The notes under the pieces were generated by a model, which searched no databases, had not been told where the DNA came from, and saw nothing but the letters and a program-made list of their open reading frames with translations. From Aestuariivirga sp. (GTDB taxonomy: Bacteria; Pseudomonadota; Alphaproteobacteria; Rhizobiales; Aestuariivirgaceae), in the NCBI RefSeq assembly GCF_020252395.1, contig NZ_JADCDB010000002.1, forward strand, positions 124,001 to 188,000: a stretch of DNA of 64,000 nt, in the 5' to 3' direction. Made by a program: the position numbers and the translations under genes. Below are positions 62,989-64,000 of this stretch, in pieces (position 1 is the stretch's first letter; each line of letters starts with the position of its first letter).

Positions 62989-63324
62989 ATGTTCAAATCC
63001 TATCTGCTGCTGGCGCTGGCGATCGTCTGCGAGGTGATTGCCACCACCGCGCTGGCGAGGTCCGGCAGCTTCACGCGGCTGGCGCCCAGCATCGTGGTGA
63101 TCGCCGGTTATGGCGCGGCCTTCTGGCTGCTGTCCTTCCCGATCCGCACCATTCCCGTGGGTATCGTCTATGCCGTCTGGTCCGGCATGGGCATCGTGCT
63201 GATCACGCTGGTGTCGTGGCTGTGGTTCCGCCAGGCGCTGGACGCAGCCGCCGTGTTTGGGCTGGCGCTGATCCTTGCGGGCGTGCTGGTGATCAACCTG
63301 TTCTCGAGCTCGGTCAGCCACTGA
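62989..63324 (+). CDS. Small multidrug resistance (EmrE/QacE-type) transporter
   Basis: 111 residues, four membrane spans. The key Glu near residue 15 in LALAIVCEVIATTALARS, the Trp in IVYAVWSGMGIVLITLVSWLWF and the GxG/Pro-containing span IRTIPVGIVYAVW are the drug-exporting subgroup pattern. It works as an antiparallel dimer, swapping protons for cationic drugs. 17 bp after chpT; a link in function to cell cycle control is not expected. Confidence 0.9.
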   Translation: MFKSYLLLALAIVCEVIATTALARSGSFTRLAPSIVVIAGYGAAFWLLSFPIRTIPVGIVYAVWSGMGIVLITLVSWLWFRQALDAAAVFGLALILAGVLVINLFSSSVSH

Positions 63325-63443
63325 CCATCGGACGGGAACCGCCTACCACCGCAGGACCCTTTGGCCCGCAACGGCCCCTCGCGTGCGCCGGCCGTTATTG
63401 CCTCCCCTCATCTCCCCGTTGCGCCAGAAGAGAAGAAAGAAAA

Positions 63444-63466
63444 AAGGCCGCCCGGCGGGCAGCCTT
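63444..63466 (-). terminator. Rho-independent terminator of ctrA
   Basis: On the minus strand, AAGGCTGCCC (63466-63457) pairs with GGGCGGCCTT (63453-63444) with a GCC loop, followed by TTTTTCTTTCTT. It lies about 20 bp past the ctrA stop codon. A clear terminator. Confidence 0.85.
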
Positions 63467-63486
63467 TTGCATCAGGACCGTAATCC

Positions 63487-64000
63487 TTATGCGCTTTCGC
63501 GGATGTCTTCGCCCATCGAGGGAGCGTTCTCGCGCAGCACGTAGCCGCGGCCCCAGACGGTTTCGATGAAGTTCTTGCCGCCCGCCGCGTTGGCGAGCTT
63601 CTTCCTGAGCTTGCAGATGAACACGTCGATAATCTTGAGTTCGGGCTCGTCCATGCCGCCATAGAGGTGGTTGAGGAACATTTCCTTCGTCAGCGTGGTG
63701 CCCTTCCGGAGCGAAAGCAGCTCCAGCATCTGGTATTCCTTGCCGGTGAGGTGGAGGCGGGCGCCGCCCACTTCGACGGTCTTGGTGTCGAGGTTGACGC
63801 ACAGATCGCCCGTCACGATCACCGACTGGGCATGGCCCTTGGAGCGGCGCACCACGGCGTGAATTCGCGCCACCAGCTCGTCCTTGTGGAACGGCTTTGT
63901 CATATAGTCGTCGGCGCCGAAGCCCAGGCCCCGCACCTTGTCCTCGATGCCGGCGAGACCGGAGAGGATGAGGATCGGCGTGTTGACCTTCGCCACGCGC
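63487..64000 (-). CDS. ctrA: Cell cycle response regulator CtrA (partial, 5' end beyond window)
   Basis: The final 170 or so codons of CtrA; the start lies beyond position 64000. Visible are the end of the receiver domain ([41 protein letters not shown] with the invariant Lys) and the OmpR-type winged-helix domain ([54 protein letters not shown]). The phosphorylated Asp is upstream, outside the window. CtrA is the master cell-cycle regulator, phosphorylated through CckA-ChpT. The C-terminal tail IRESA is of the type degraded by ClpXP. chpT is 0.5 kb away. Confidence 0.95.
   Translation of the reverse strand, partial: RVAKVNTPILILSGLAGIEDKVRGLGFGADDYMTKPFHKDELVARIHAVVRRSKGHAQSVIVTGDLCVNLDTKTVEVGGARLHLTGKEYQMLELLSLRKGTTLTKEMFLNHLYGGMDEPELKIIDVFICKLRKKLANAAGGKNFIETVWGRGYVLRENAPSMGEDIRESA

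Overview
The window looks like a chromosome segment of a GC-rich alphaproteobacterium, most likely a member of the Hyphomicrobiales. The evidence is the CtrA and ChpT cell-cycle genes at the right end, an EipA/DUF1134 envelope protein, a PleC/DivJ-like sensor kinase, TTG and GTG starts, and a dispersed palindromic repeat of a type common in that order (29.85, 37.04 and 54.94 kb). No rRNA, CRISPR array or prophage is visible. One tRNA gene, tRNA-Val(CAC), lies at 19.26 kb.

Layout. 0-6.1 kb: two trimethylamine-methyltransferase (MttB)-family genes around a LysR regulator; the second is translationally coupled to a pseudouridine kinase/glycosidase pair (psuK-psuG). 6.3-16 kb: holC, an ABC-F ATPase, ppc, a polar amino-acid ABC transporter, ndk and a VUT-family membrane protein. 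A truncated Hsp70-like start sits at the 3' end of ppc. 16.5-18.7 kb: an AT-richer three-gene overlapping cassette of unknown function ending in a PIN-like protein, followed by an antitoxin remnant and the tRNA. 19.5-28 kb: gph, then gabD-rpiA-gor with overlapping stops and starts, an Rrf2 regulator, guaB, a MAPEG protein and an RsmB-type methyltransferase. 28-32 kb: an IS256 transposase relic, a membrane LytTR regulator, a beta-barrel outer-membrane protein and decayed intergenic DNA. 32-42.5 kb: glnE, an EF-hand/ECF sigma/small membrane protein/Spy-like operon, a hybrid-free sensor kinase and pepN.

42.9-53.3 kb is a catabolic region. dadA is divergent from an operon of an HpaB-type flavin monooxygenase, RidA, a histone-deacetylase-fold amidohydrolase and a DUF1028 protein. 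GFA, argE, an SMP-30 lactonase, an enamidase-like amidohydrolase, HutD and OsmC follow. This set would suit breakdown of a nitrogen-containing compound through enamine, imine and amide intermediates; the substrate cannot be read from sequence. Two orphan rho-independent terminators, at 50.0 and 53.6 kb, end possible small RNAs.

53.7-64 kb: HdeD, a META-domain protein and ilvD, then a complete IS1595-family transposon (56830-59395) with 24-bp inverted repeats and an exact 8-bp target duplication, TAAGGCAA. It carries a PIN-domain gene overlapping a gene of unknown function. Just beyond it is a relic of bacteriochlorophyll genes (start of bchE fused to what looks like the start of bchJ). The window closes with a coiled-coil membrane protein, eipA, cysQ, chpT, an SMR efflux protein and the 3' part of ctrA.

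The items most deserving attention are the IS1595 cargo module, the AT-rich PIN cassette, the bchE/bchJ relic, the MttB-psuK-psuG operon with its four-copy CCACTG motif, the heterocycle-type catabolic region and the two small-RNA candidates.
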